From assembly GCF_000455345.1 (NCBI RefSeq), contig NZ_HG315690.1, forward strand, positions 2,121,360-2,185,359: a DNA stretch of 64,000 bases. Reading direction: 5' to 3'. Below are positions 17,857-26,751 of the stretch, one piece after another. This DNA is from Halopiger goleimassiliensis (GTDB lineage: Archaea > Halobacteriota > Halobacteria > Halobacteriales > Natrialbaceae). The position numbers and the translations under genes were made by a program. Positions within the stretch are counted from its first letter, which is position 1, and each line of letters begins with the position of its first letter. The notes beneath the pieces are model-generated. The model made no database searches and had not been told where the DNA came from. It saw only the letters and a program-made list of their open reading frames with translations.

Positions 17857-19437
17857 TTAGCCAGCGGCCCAGACGTTCGTCGCCGAGACGGCGCTGAACT
17901 GGACGTTCTCGTTCTCCTGCATGCTCACCTGTGCCGAGTCGGCGCTGTCGCCGTTCTCGGCGATGGCGATGGCAGCCTGCTGCTCGTTGACGTTCTCCTG
18001 GGAGATGAACTGGACCTGCTCGAGTTGCGCACTGGCGTGCTGTTCGGGATCGTTGGTCTGCTGGGCATCGTAGTCGTAGGCGATCCCGTCCATGCCGTCG
18101 ACGTCGTCGCCACCGACGGTGACGTTCGTGATCGAGGTCACCATCGCGTTCTCGTACTGGTGGCTCGGGCCGGCGTAGACGTTCAACGCGTCGGCGAAGC
18201 CGATCTGTGCGTTGAGGTTGCTCTGGTAGGCGAGCTGGACCGACGTCGCGTTGCTCTCGTTGGTCGCGTACGCGAACGCCGTGTTCTGCAGGTTGACGTT
18301 CATCTGTTCGGAGACCTGCTCCTGTCCGACGCCGGCGGTGGCAGACTGCACCTCGTCGCTCGCTTTCTTGTGCTTGCCCTCTTTCTCGTCGGTGCCGAAG
18401 GTTTCGACGGTGGTCTCCATGTCGATGACGCCGTTGCTGTCGCCGATACCGGCGGTCGCGACGTGCATGCCGTCCATCGCGGCGAAGACGTTGGCCGCGT
18501 CGGCCTCGGCGAGCTGTTCGTTGACGTTGGTCTGCTCGGTGATCTGGATCGCCGTCGCGACGCTGTCCTCGCCGACCGCGATGGCCACGGCACCGTCTTG
18601 CTGGTTGATGTTCTCCTGCGAGACCGCCTGGGCCTGCGCGACTTCGGCGGACGCGACCTGATCGGCACCGGGGCTGTTCTCGGATTTCACGTGATCGCCA
18701 GTCTTGTCGGCGAAGTTGCCGTTGCCGACGTAGACGTTCGTCGCGTTAGCGACGCCCTGTTGCAGGTTCTGGTTGGTCTGCTGTGACTGCTGTAGGGCGG
18801 TCGCCTCGCTGGCGTTCTCCGCGATCGCGAACGCGGTGTTTTGCTCGTTGTAGTTCAGCTGACCGACTTCCTGGGCCTGCGTCACGACCGCGTCGGCCTC
18901 CTGATCGCCGTCGACTTCTGCCTTCTCACCTTTCTTGTCGGCGATGCCCCAGCCGTCGAAGGTCTGACCGTCGCCGTTACCCATCAGGATGGTCACTTCA
19001 CCGACATCCTCGAACTGGGTCTGCTCGAGCTGGACGTTCTCGGCGGACGCATCGGCGAGTTGGTCGTTAGAGTTCATCTGCGTGGCCTCCTGGACTGCAG
19101 TGGCCTCGCCGCCGTCGATCGAGATCGACGTCGCGTTCGCCTGTTGGTGGATGTTTACCTGATCGACGTTCTGGTACTGGGTGACTTCCACGTTGGTCGA
19201 GGCGTCACCCGACGCGTGGTCCTCGATGTACTCCTCCAGGGTCGTCTCATCGAGGTCGGCACCGAAGACCAGGTACAGACCCTCGTCGCTCTCGAGCGCG
19301 TACGCGGACTCGTCGTCCGGGTCGGCGTCGTCGCCGGCAACGGCCATCGGAGCCCCGACGGCCAGCATCGCTATCGCGACCATACACGCCATCAAAACCG
19401 TCGTACACTGTGAACGTATCGTCGTCGTATCTGTCAT
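17857..19437 (-). CDS. Secreted curlin-like Q/N-repeat protein, five modules
   Basis: This 526-residue protein has a signal peptide (about 1-35, hydrophobic core LMACMVAIAMLAVGAP) and a short acidic lead-in. Five modules follow at about 83-135, 183-235, 264-317, 367-420 and 469-522. Each has one strand-like segment of the type Q-x-N-x-N-x-Q-x-x-A-x-A-I-A and a second about 22 residues later, then closes with A-x-N-V. The alternating Q/N/A pattern and 22-residue period resemble curlin repeats of CsgA/CsgB, which stack into an amyloid beta-solenoid. Acidic linkers of 28-50 residues separate the modules. It has no cysteine-rich, transmembrane or PGF-CTERM tail. Likely extracellular fibre subunit; this is inference from the repeat pattern, and no homolog search was possible. 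Confidence 0.7.
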   Translation of the reverse strand: MTDTTTIRSQCTTVLMACMVAIAMLAVGAPMAVAGDDADPDDESAYALESDEGLYLVFGADLDETTLEEYIEDHASGDASTNVEVTQYQNVDQVNIHQQANATSISIDGGEATAVQEATQMNSNDQLADASAENVQLEQTQFEDVGEVTILMGNGDGQTFDGWGIADKKGEKAEVDGDQEADAVVTQAQEVGQLNYNEQNTAFAIAENASEATALQQSQQTNQNLQQGVANATNVYVGNGNFADKTGDHVKSENSPGADQVASAEVAQAQAVSQENINQQDGAVAIAVGEDSVATAIQITEQTNVNEQLAEADAANVFAAMDGMHVATAGIGDSNGVIDMETTVETFGTDEKEGKHKKASDEVQSATAGVGQEQVSEQMNVNLQNTAFAYATNESNATSVQLAYQSNLNAQIGFADALNVYAGPSHQYENAMVTSITNVTVGGDDVDGMDGIAYDYDAQQTNDPEQHASAQLEQVQFISQENVNEQQAAIAIAENGDSADSAQVSMQENENVQFSAVSATNVWAAG

Positions 19438-20119
19438 GATTCGTTTGACGGAAACCGTGAGAGTCTTGGTTTCTGCAACTCCACGGCGTGAACCGTCGTA
19501 TCCGGATGACAGACTTTGTTATCTGTCAGTTGATGGCGATATGAACTCGCCTACCGAACGGAAGCCGATTGCTTACGATCGGAAACCGGTTGCTTCGAAC
19601 ACAACTGGCCGACAGTGAGGGAACCGGTGTCACGTTTCGAACTGTCGAAATCGCGATCCTGGACGGGCGTCGGGATCGAAACGGGGCGGTAAGTCTCAGC
19701 ATACGGGATCGTTTCACCGGTCGAAGGGAGCCGTTACTTCGGAACGGTTCTCGATCGAATCCGTTTATCCGCAATTTCGGCCCCTGGAGACGTCGGATCG
19801 GTTGGCAGAACTAGAAGCGAACGCATCGATAGGGAACACGTATCTCTCACCGTCGAAACCGCCACCGATGGAACGGCCGTCTGCAGGCCTCGAAAGGACC
19901 GTTCCAGCGGTTCCAATCCGACTCTTCAGGCTGAAACCGTTTGTCGGCTTCAAGTACCACACCGTGATGAGGTCCGACCGGGCAACGCGTCACAGCGGGG
20001 AGATAGAGGGAGTCGGCAGGTACGCCCGTGACGAGCGACGACCCGACGATAGGGTCGCCGGTCCGTTACGGAGGGTACCCCCTGTGTGATGCGTGCCTCG
20101 TAACCAACACGAGATACAC
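19438..20119. other. Long divergent intergenic region between the two curlin-like genes
   Basis: This 682-bp stretch separates the leftward five-module gene from the rightward small partner. It looks less GC-rich than flanking coding DNA, and the open frames inside it lack protein-like composition. It presumably holds the promoters and control region for the pair. I could not pick out an unambiguous operator. Confidence 0.4.
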
Positions 20120-20551
20120 ATGAAGCGCGCAATCGCACTCACGCTCGCGGTCGTAATGGTCGGCAGCGTCATGTTCATGGCGCTAGCTGGAACAGCAGCG
20201 GCAGGAGGATACGAGGAGCCTGAGCCGGCACAGCCGGTGGAGATCGTCGAGGAACAGGCCCCGAGCGTAGTCCAGGAGTCGGCGACGGTGGTTGACCAGG
20301 CCCAAGACGTGACTCAGACGAACGCGGCCGAGTTCGACGCGACCGTCCAGCAGTCGGCCGACGCGGATAGTAGCCTCGATATCAGTATCGATCTCGGCGA
20401 CGATAGCGGCGCACTGATCAACGGTGGTATCAGCACCGGTGACGCCTCGGTCGACAACGTGACCCAGACCGCGACGGTCGACCAGACCGCCGACCAGAGC
20501 AACTCCAACACCCAGGCTGCTGAAGCCGTCGCTACGAACATCCTCGGCTAA
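20120..20551 (+). CDS. Small secreted Q/N-rich protein, possible partner of the curlin-like protein
   Basis: This 143-residue protein starts at ATG 20120, giving the signal peptide MKRAIALTLAVVMVGSVMFM with cleavage near AGTAAAGG (about 28). Nine extra codons to an upstream ATG would spoil the signal. The mature part is acidic and rich in Q, T, N, A and V, with VVDQAQDVTQTNAAEF and VTQTATVDQTADQSNSN. These are the same Q-x-x-x-x-Q-x-N type strands as in the divergent five-module protein, but fewer. A glycine- and aspartate-rich stretch (about 86-107) separates the two. Its size suggests a minor subunit or nucleator; that role is inference. Confidence 0.65.
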   Translation: MKRAIALTLAVVMVGSVMFMALAGTAAAGGYEEPEPAQPVEIVEEQAPSVVQESATVVDQAQDVTQTNAAEFDATVQQSADADSSLDISIDLGDDSGALINGGISTGDASVDNVTQTATVDQTADQSNSNTQAAEAVATNILG

Positions 20552-20687
20552 CGGCTTCGTACCCTGTCACTGATTTCGACCCTATTTCTTGCGCCGTCGT
20601 TCGATAGCGACCAGCCGATCCCTCTCGACCCCCGGACCGACGGGACCGACCGAGCGACCGCCGACGAGTGGTGGCCCGGGTCCCGAC

Positions 20688-21242
20688 TCAGTCGTCTCCC
20701 CGTTTGCCACGGCGTGAGCGCACCCACTCGAGCAACCGAACCGGCAAGTCGTCCCGCGTTTCCGGTTCGACGACGAACGTCTCCACGTCCGCCCGATTTC
20801 TCACTCGGTCGACGAACGGGAGTCGTGTGTCCGATGCGATCGCCGCGACGACGGGGGTCGCGGACTCGAGCGCGCGCTCGGTCGCCGCGACGAACCGATC
20901 GCTTCGAGCCTGCATCGGCGCGATCTCGTCGAGGATAAGGCAGTCGACCGCTCCGATCGCCGGCTCGAGGACACTCCGGGCGAGTCGATCGATCGCGGCG
21001 ACGTCGACGCCGTATTTCCCGACGCTCGGACCGCCGTCGAACGTGACGTGGGCCATCGTCGCGCATTGGTCGGTCCCGAGGGCGGCGATCTCGAACCCGA
21101 CGCGCTCGCCCCCCTCGCGCAGTTCCGGACAGACCAGCCCCTCGACGTCGTCTCCCGCCGCCCGAAGCCGGGCGACGGTTCGCTCGAGGGCCGTCGTCTT
21201 CCCGCTTCGCGGCGGCCCGGTGACGAGAGCGTTCGCCGGCAC
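20688..21242 (-). CDS. Nucleoside-triphosphatase, THEP1 family
   Basis: This 184-residue protein has GPPRSGKTTALERTVARL as the Walker A P-loop and CLILDEIAPMQARSDRF as Walker B, which match THEP1-type archaeal NTPases (family length about 170-190). Between them lie VEGLVCPELREGGERVGFEI and GKYGVDVAAIDRLA, the conserved core that follows the P-loop. Members hydrolyse ATP, GTP and other nucleotides in vitro; cellular role unclear. Monocistronic, divergent from the amidohydrolase gene. Confidence 0.88.
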   Translation of the reverse strand: MPANALVTGPPRSGKTTALERTVARLRAAGDDVEGLVCPELREGGERVGFEIAALGTDQCATMAHVTFDGGPSVGKYGVDVAAIDRLARSVLEPAIGAVDCLILDEIAPMQARSDRFVAATERALESATPVVAAIASDTRLPFVDRVRNRADVETFVVEPETRDDLPVRLLEWVRSRRGKRGDD

Positions 21243-21451
21243 GGCCGGCGGTACGACGCCCGAGCAAATCAGCCCGTCGCCCCGGGGTAGGGACCGTCTC
21301 CCGGCCGCGGCGACGACGCGGCGGCAGCAACCGAGACCGCACAGCCGACTGTCCGATGCCAGGTCCCGGAGTACTGCGCGCCGACACGAACCGGTCGGGC
21401 TCGAGACAACTCCACCGGGGGATTATCGTCCGCTCTGTAGACGCACTCGCC

Positions 21452-22480
21452 GTGAGCCAGGAACCGACCGAACCGGCACCGTCGTCGATCGACGGCTCGA
21501 GCACTACCACCCGACGACGAACGCTCGCCACATTGGCGGCCACGAGTGGGATTGCGCTTCCGGCGGAGACGACTGTAGCCGCGACCGACGACGCTCGAGA
21601 CGCGGCCACCGAACCGGACGCGTCGACCCGGGACGACGCCGTCGCCGACCTGCCGCTGTTCGACGCGCACACGCACGTCGTGCCGGCGGAAACCCTGGGT
21701 CGTGACCCGCTCTCGGCCGACGAGTTGGTCGAGTGGCTGGACGCGGTCGGGATCGACCGCGCGGTCGTCCACGCGCTCGACTCGCCGGAGGCCTACCCCG
21801 TGCAGGCACCCAGCTGGTGGGTACTCGAGGAACTCGAGGGTCACGACCGCCTCGTTCCGTTCTGTACCGTCGACCCGCGGGTCGACGTCTACGGGGCGGA
21901 CACCGTCCTCGAGCGCCTCGAGTCCCTCGTCGAGCGCGGCGCTCGGGGGATCGGCGAACTCAAGGCCGGCGTGGCGATCGACGACGAGCGCCTTGAGCGG
22001 TTGTACGAACTGTGTGCGGAGTACGATCTCCCCGCCCTCGTTCACGTCGACGACAAGGCGATGCTCGATGCGGTCGGCCTGCCGCGATTCGAGGACGTGC
22101 TGGCGTCGTACCCCGGAGTCGACTTCCTCGCGCACGCCCACGGCTGGTGGGCCCACGTCTCCGCGGACGTGAGCGAGTCCGACCTGGGGCGCTACCCGGA
22201 GAGGCCGGTCGAACCCGGCGGTCGCGTCCCGGAACTGCTCGCCGGGTACGACAACTGCTACGGGGATCTCGCCGGTATGTCGGGCTGGAACGCCCTCACT
22301 CGAGACCCCGAGTTCGGCCAGGCGTTTCTCGAGGATCACCACGAACACCTCGTCTTCGGGACCGACTATCTCTATCCCGGCCACGAGATTCCACACCTCG
22401 AACTGTTCGACCGGTTCGACCTCGAGCGCGAGGCATGGTCGGCTATTCGGTACCGAAACCTCGAGAGCCTCTTGGGGTGA
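21452..22480 (+). CDS. Amidohydrolase-family metal-dependent hydrolase
   Basis: This protein has 342 residues if the GTG at 21452 is used; an ATG at 21356 would add 32 residues that look unlike a protein start. After the GTG comes TTTRRRTLATLAATSGIAL, a twin-arginine-type signal, so the enzyme may be exported folded. LPLFDAHTHVVP is the H-x-H metal site at the start of the TIM barrel, PALVHVDDKAMLDAV, FLAHAHGWW and LVFGTDYLYPG follow as further metal or active-site loops. This layout fits the amidohydrolase_2 group (decarboxylases, hydrolases of cyclic amides and lactones). Substrate unknown. Confidence 0.8.
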   Translation: MSQEPTEPAPSSIDGSSTTTRRRTLATLAATSGIALPAETTVAATDDARDAATEPDASTRDDAVADLPLFDAHTHVVPAETLGRDPLSADELVEWLDAVGIDRAVVHALDSPEAYPVQAPSWWVLEELEGHDRLVPFCTVDPRVDVYGADTVLERLESLVERGARGIGELKAGVAIDDERLERLYELCAEYDLPALVHVDDKAMLDAVGLPRFEDVLASYPGVDFLAHAHGWWAHVSADVSESDLGRYPERPVEPGGRVPELLAGYDNCYGDLAGMSGWNALTRDPEFGQAFLEDHHEHLVFGTDYLYPGHEIPHLELFDRFDLEREAWSAIRYRNLESLLG

Positions 22481-22495
22481 GACGTAGCTTCAGAA

Positions 22496-22702
22496 TCAGC
22501 GAAGTCGTCGATACGCCCGCACGCCGAGCGAGACGGCCGTTCCGAAGCCGGGTACCCGTCTCGAGACGGCCGCCGCGCCGAGCAGCAACAGCCCGGTTTT
22601 GCGTCTCCCCTTCGAGAACTCCATCCCGGCGTCGATGACCGTCGTGACGACGCCGGCGTTCGTCAGCAGGTCCTTCCGATCGCGCGTTCGTGTCGATGTC
22701 AT
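22496..22702 (-). CDS. Small basic membrane-associated protein, unknown function
   Basis: This 68-residue protein starts at ATG 22702. It has a polar N-terminus with DRKDLLTNAGVVTTVIDAG, then one hydrophobic segment KTGLLLLGAAAVSRRVPG and an Arg-rich tail ending RAYRRLR. The composition is unlike the acidic bulk of the genome but is protein-like. It stands between the convergent amidohydrolase and the rhodanese. I do not recognise a named family; the reading frame looks genuine rather than a shadow because no other gene covers it. Confidence 0.6.
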   Translation of the reverse strand: MTSTRTRDRKDLLTNAGVVTTVIDAGMEFSKGRRKTGLLLLGAAAVSRRVPGFGTAVSLGVRAYRRLR

Positions 22703-22805
22703 AGGTGATCGGACGACCGCCGCTCGAGAAATCCATCAGCCTGCAGGTGCCGGCAGGTTGTCGGCGGTGCCTCGTCCGCCGATCGAGTCCAGTCGTGTGC
22801 GGCCG

Positions 22806-23696
22806 TCAATCGCCGCCGTCACCGGTTTCGATGGGCGCGCGCACGATGTTCCCCCACTCGGTCCAGGAGCCGTCGTAGTTCTCGACGTCCTCGTAGCCCA
22901 GCAGTTCGTGGAGCGCGAACCAGGCGATGGCCGAGCGCTCGCCGACGCGGCAGTAGGTGACGATCGACTCGTCGCCGTCGATGCCCTTCTCGGCGTAGAC
23001 GTCCTCGAGGTCGTCGGGCGGGAGGAACCGGCCGTCGTCGCGCAGGTTCGTCTTCACGGGGACGTTCGACGCGCCGGGAATGTGGCCGCCGCGCTGGGCC
23101 GTCTCCTGGAGCCCCTCGGGGGCGAGGATTTCGCCGGAGAACTCCTCGGGTGAGCGCACGTCGACCATCGGGATGCCGGCCTCGCGGGCCATGTCGACGT
23201 CGTCCTTGTAGGCGCGAATGCTCTCGAAGGGACCCCGAGCGCGGTACTCCTGGGCCGGGAAGTCGGGCACCTCCTCGGTCAGCGGGTAGTCGTTCTCGAC
23301 CCAGTAGTCCTTCCCGCCGTCGAGCACGCGAACGTCGTCGTGGCCGTAGTAGGTGAACTCCCAGTAGGCGAAGACGGCGAACCAGTTGGGGATGTGGCCG
23401 TCGCCGTAGAAGACGACCGTCGAGTCCTCGCTGATGCCGTGCTCGCCGACGAGGTCCTCGAAGTCCCCCTTCTTCAGGATGTCGCGTTGGTGATCGTCCG
23501 AGAGGTCTTCCTCCCAGTTGAAGCCGACCGCACCCGGCACGTGGCCCTCCTCGTACAACGACGGGAAGTCGTCGTCCGGCGGATTCGGGCTCTCGATCTC
23601 GACGATGCGATACTCGGGGTCGTCGGACTGGAACTCCTCGAGGCGCTCTTCCACCCAGTCGGCCGAGACCAGTACGTCGCTGTCGTACTCCGTCAT
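22806..23696 (-). CDS. Sulfurtransferase (thiosulfate/3-mercaptopyruvate sulfurtransferase, tandem rhodanese)
   Basis: This 296-residue protein has two rhodanese domains. The N-terminal inactive domain (SADWVEERLEEF to about 150) is followed by a C-terminal domain whose active-site loop is YCRVGERSA, with the catalytic Cys accepting sulfur as a persulfide. The start MTEYDSDVLVSADWVEERL at 23696 is preferred over an upstream in-frame ATG at 23723. VFYGDGHIPNWFAVFAYW and VDVRSPEEFSGEI are typical. It moves sulfur from thiosulfate or mercaptopyruvate to cyanide or thiol acceptors in the cytoplasm. Confidence 0.92.
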   Translation of the reverse strand: MTEYDSDVLVSADWVEERLEEFQSDDPEYRIVEIESPNPPDDDFPSLYEEGHVPGAVGFNWEEDLSDDHQRDILKKGDFEDLVGEHGISEDSTVVFYGDGHIPNWFAVFAYWEFTYYGHDDVRVLDGGKDYWVENDYPLTEEVPDFPAQEYRARGPFESIRAYKDDVDMAREAGIPMVDVRSPEEFSGEILAPEGLQETAQRGGHIPGASNVPVKTNLRDDGRFLPPDDLEDVYAEKGIDGDESIVTYCRVGERSAIAWFALHELLGYEDVENYDGSWTEWGNIVRAPIETGDGGD

Positions 23697-23804
23697 ACGT
23701 GCCGGCCTGCCACGAGGAGCCACAAATAGCTATCAGCACACCCCGTCGGGGGCGAACACTGGCCGTATCGACGATGCTAACACCCTCGATCGAGGACGCG
23801 ACGT

Positions 23805-24527
23805 ATGCGACTCGCACGCCTGTTGACGTCGGACGGACCCGTTACCGGACGCTACGAGGACGGCGTCGTCCACGCCGACGACGGCCGATACGAGGTGGGC
23901 GTCGACGGCCGACTGCTCCCACCCTGTGAACCGACGGCGCTGTACTGCGTCGGCCGCAACTACGCCGAGACGCTCGAGCAGATGGAGTACGAACGCCCCG
24001 AGGAACCGGACTTCTTCATCAAGCCGCCCGCGGCGTTGCTCGGACACGAACGGCCGATTCCCTACCCCGCGTTCACCGACGAACTCACCTACGCCGGCGA
24101 ACTCGCCGCCGTCATCGACGAGCGCTGTCGAAATCTCGAGCCGGAGGACGTCCCGGACGCCGTCCGGGGCTACACCATCATGAACGACGTCGACGCGCTG
24201 GACCAGCAGGGCCGAACCGCCCGCAAGGCGTTCGACGGCTCCGGCCCGCTCGGTCCGTGGATCGAGACCGACCTCGACCCATTCGACGTCGACATGTACA
24301 CGGACGTCGCCGGCGAGCGCCGCCAGGAGGCGTCGACGGAACTGATGCTGTTCGACCCCCACGAGGTCGTCTCCTACCTCTCGCAGCGCTTTACGTTCCG
24401 GCCGGGAGACGTCGTCGCGTTCGGCAGTCCGGCGAACCCGGGCCTGCTCGAGCCCGGCGACACCGTCGAGATCACCTACGAAGGCGTGGGGACGCTCCGG
24501 AACACGGTCGAACCCGCGGAGTCCTAG
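23805..24527 (+). CDS. Fumarylacetoacetate hydrolase family protein
   Basis: This 240-residue enzyme has CVGRNYAETLEQMEYERPEE, then DFFIKPPAALLG and LTYAGELAAVIDERCRNLEP, the conserved metal-binding acidic residues of the FAH fold. VRGYTIMNDVDALDQQGR and FDGSGPLGPWIETD continue the barrel, and PGDVVAFGSPANPGLLEPGD is the usual C-terminal signature. Related enzymes hydrolyse acylpyruvates, decarboxylate oxaloacetate or hydrate dienoates, so the reaction cannot be fixed. It is followed after 49 bp by a cysteine-cluster protein on the same strand. Confidence 0.9.
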   Translation: MRLARLLTSDGPVTGRYEDGVVHADDGRYEVGVDGRLLPPCEPTALYCVGRNYAETLEQMEYERPEEPDFFIKPPAALLGHERPIPYPAFTDELTYAGELAAVIDERCRNLEPEDVPDAVRGYTIMNDVDALDQQGRTARKAFDGSGPLGPWIETDLDPFDVDMYTDVAGERRQEASTELMLFDPHEVVSYLSQRFTFRPGDVVAFGSPANPGLLEPGDTVEITYEGVGTLRNTVEPAES

Positions 24528-24576
24528 CTCGTCGGGAACAGCAACACACTTCCGCAGCCGCCCCCTCCACGCCTAC

Positions 24577-25089
24577 GTGAGCACGGAGACCCCGCGTCGC
24601 GTCGAAGTCTACCCCGACCGGGAGGTCGTCGTCGAGTTCGACCCTGACCTCACGTTCGAGTGCGTCGACGACTGCACGTGGTGTTGTCACCACGGCGTCC
24701 TCCTCTACGACCGGGACTTGCTCGAGCTGGCCCAGCGGGCGAACCTCGCCGAGACGACGACCGACTTCCGCGGCGAGAAGTTCGTCACCCGCGAGGAGAA
24801 AGACCGCGACGCTCACGTCGACGACGACGGCCGTGCCTGTGCCTTCCTGCGCGAGGACGGCCTCTGTGCGCTGCACCTCGAGGAGGACTGGAAGCCGACC
24901 CGGTGTTCGGTCTTCCCGCTCGGCGTCTGGCGGGAGGACGGCGACCTCCACGTCGACATCCGCGACTCGGCCCACGACCACTGCGACGGGCTGGGCGTCA
25001 GCGAGCGCCGCGTCGTCGACAACCTCGAGGCGTTCCTCCCGGAGTTGCTGTGGGAACTCGAGAACCCCGATTCGGAGCGAGTCCTCTGA
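24577..25089 (+). CDS. YkgJ-family cysteine-cluster protein
   Basis: This 170-residue protein starts at GTG 24577. The spaced cysteines (FECVDDCTWCCHHG, then GRACAFLREDGLCALH, TRCSVFPLG and HDHCDG) are the pattern of the YkgJ/Fe-S or zinc cysteine-cluster family (UPF0153). The rest is acidic and soluble. The molecular role of the family is not settled, with metal-ion or Fe-S binding proposed. A longer frame overlapping this gene leads into the phosphoesterase downstream and is not a fusion, because the two are in different frames. Confidence 0.88.
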   Translation: MSTETPRRVEVYPDREVVVEFDPDLTFECVDDCTWCCHHGVLLYDRDLLELAQRANLAETTTDFRGEKFVTREEKDRDAHVDDDGRACAFLREDGLCALHLEEDWKPTRCSVFPLGVWREDGDLHVDIRDSAHDHCDGLGVSERRVVDNLEAFLPELLWELENPDSERVL

Positions 25090-25156
25090 TCGCCCGTTGT
25101 ACCACGATCGGGTTCCCACCACGGACGCTATCCCGCTCGAGCCCGTAGCGACGCCG

Positions 25157-25792
25157 ATGCTCGTACTCGGTGACGCCCACGCGAGCGATCCGGACAACGA
25201 GGCGGCGCTGCGGGCCGCCTACGACGACGCGAACGAGGACCTCGCCCTGCAGGTCGGCGACCTCGAGCGATACGACCTCCCGATCGAGACCTGGTTCGTC
25301 GCCGGCAACAACGAGGACTTCGACGTGATCGAGGCGCTCCGGGCGGGCGAGTCGCCGCCCGAAGTCGACGACGCCCACCTGCTGGCGAGTACGGCGGTCG
25401 ACCTCGAGGGCGTCCGCGTCGCCGGCCTGTCGGGCAACTACGCGCCGACGAAGTACGACCTCTCGCGCGAGGAACTCGCGGACGACCGCCGACGCCACTT
25501 CGTCCGGGACGACGTCGACCGGCTCGCAGCGCTCGAGGGCGTCGACGTGCTCCTGACCCACGAAGCGCCGACGGGCCTGCTCTCGTACGGCTACGACCCC
25601 GGCTGTGAACGCGTCGACCGACTGCTCGCGGTGCTCGAGCCCGATCTGTGTCTCGTCGGTCACCACGAGCGACACGCCTCGAGCGAGATCGAGGGCTGTC
25701 GGGTCGTGAGCCTCGCGCCCGTCTGGGAACGTTACTACACGCTCGATCCGGCGGCTCTGACGCTGGCGTCCCACGATACGCCGGTCGACTGA
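25157..25792 (+). CDS. Calcineurin-like metallophosphoesterase
   Basis: This 211-residue protein starts at ATG 25157 (MLVLGDAHASDPDNEAAL). The five metallophosphatase motifs are in order: GDAH, QVGDLERYD, AGNNEDFD, LLTHEAPTG and LVGHHERH. This matches the compact archaeal MPE group that binds two metals and cleaves phosphomono- or diesters. It is 67 bp downstream of the cysteine-cluster gene on the same strand and may be co-transcribed. Substrate unknown. A much longer in-frame reading frame upstream is non-coding in that part. Confidence 0.88.
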   Translation: MLVLGDAHASDPDNEAALRAAYDDANEDLALQVGDLERYDLPIETWFVAGNNEDFDVIEALRAGESPPEVDDAHLLASTAVDLEGVRVAGLSGNYAPTKYDLSREELADDRRRHFVRDDVDRLAALEGVDVLLTHEAPTGLLSYGYDPGCERVDRLLAVLEPDLCLVGHHERHASSEIEGCRVVSLAPVWERYYTLDPAALTLASHDTPVD

Positions 25793-25947
25793 CCGACGAC
25801 GTCCTCCCGCTGATCCCGACGCGGACTCGAACGTCACACTGAACGGCGGTAGCAGACTCGAGCGGGTTCGTCGACGAGAGCGTCCCGAAACGCGCAGGCG
25901 GGACGACCGCACAAAGTATATGTCGCCGCGTCGAAACCGTTCGGAGT

Positions 25948-26721
25948 ATGCAAGCTGTCGTCCTGGCCGCAGGCAAGGGCACCCGCCTCCGGCCGCTGAC
26001 CGAAGACAAACCGAAGGTCCTCGTGGAGGTCGACGGCAAACCCCTCATCGAGGACGTCTTCGACAACTTGCTGGAGGTCGGTGCGACGGAGTTCATCGTC
26101 GTCGTCGGCTACCAGAAAGAGCAGATCATCGAACGCTACGGCGACGAGTACGAGGGCGTCCCGATCACCTACGCCCACCAGCGCGAACAGCTGGGACTGG
26201 CCCACGCCATCCTCCAGGCCGAACCCCACGTCGACGACGACTTCATGCTGATGCTCGGAGACAACGTCTTCCGGGCGAACCTCGGCGACGTCATCAACCG
26301 CCAGCAGGAGGACCGTGCCGACGCCGCCTTCCTCGTCGAGGAGGTCCCCTACGAGGAGGCCTCCCGCTACGGCGTCCTCGACACCAACGAGTACGGCGAG
26401 ATCGTCGAGGTGATGGAGAAACCCGACGACCCGCCGTCGAACCTCGTGATGACCGGCTTCTACACCTTCACGCCCGCGATCTTCCACGCCTGTCACCTCG
26501 TCCAGCCCTCCGACCGCGGCGAGTACGAACTCCCCGACGCGATCGACCTGCTCATCCAGTCCGGCCGCACTATCGACGCCATCCGCATGGACGGCTGGCG
26601 CATCGACGTCGGCTACCCCGACGACCGGGACCGAGCCGAAGAACGGCTCGCGGACGACACTAGCACCGAGAGCGACGCCGATTCCGGGGCCGATAGCGAA
26701 CCGCCGGCGACCGCCGAATAA
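25948..26721 (+). CDS. Sugar-1-phosphate nucleotidyltransferase (AglF/RmlA-like)
   Basis: This 257-residue enzyme starts with QAVVLAAGKGTRLRPLTEDK, the nucleotide-binding signature of glucose-1-phosphate uridylyl/thymidylyltransferases. PKVLVEVDGKPLIEDVF, LGLAHAILQAEPHV and FMLMLGDNVFRANL are the remaining core motifs. It makes NDP-sugars from a sugar-1-phosphate and UTP or dTTP. No carbamate or acyltransferase C-terminal domain is present. The last 25 residues are an acidic Ser/Asp-rich tail. In haloarchaea such enzymes (AglF group) feed N-glycosylation. Here it lies 8 kb from the glycan locus and appears monocistronic. Confidence 0.9.
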   Translation: MQAVVLAAGKGTRLRPLTEDKPKVLVEVDGKPLIEDVFDNLLEVGATEFIVVVGYQKEQIIERYGDEYEGVPITYAHQREQLGLAHAILQAEPHVDDDFMLMLGDNVFRANLGDVINRQQEDRADAAFLVEEVPYEEASRYGVLDTNEYGEIVEVMEKPDDPPSNLVMTGFYTFTPAIFHACHLVQPSDRGEYELPDAIDLLIQSGRTIDAIRMDGWRIDVGYPDDRDRAEERLADDTSTESDADSGADSEPPATAE

Positions 26722-26751
26722 GACCGCGGGCCGTGTTCCAGCGACGACACG

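Noticed and set aside
19569-20089. Short frames on both strands in the curlin-like control region
   Set aside because: No TATA spacing, hydrophobic core or conserved pattern, so I treat the region as non-coding.
24833-25156. A cysteine-cluster/phosphoesterase fusion
   Set aside because: The long frame is out of frame with the cysteine-cluster gene in this part. The phosphoesterase starts at 25157.
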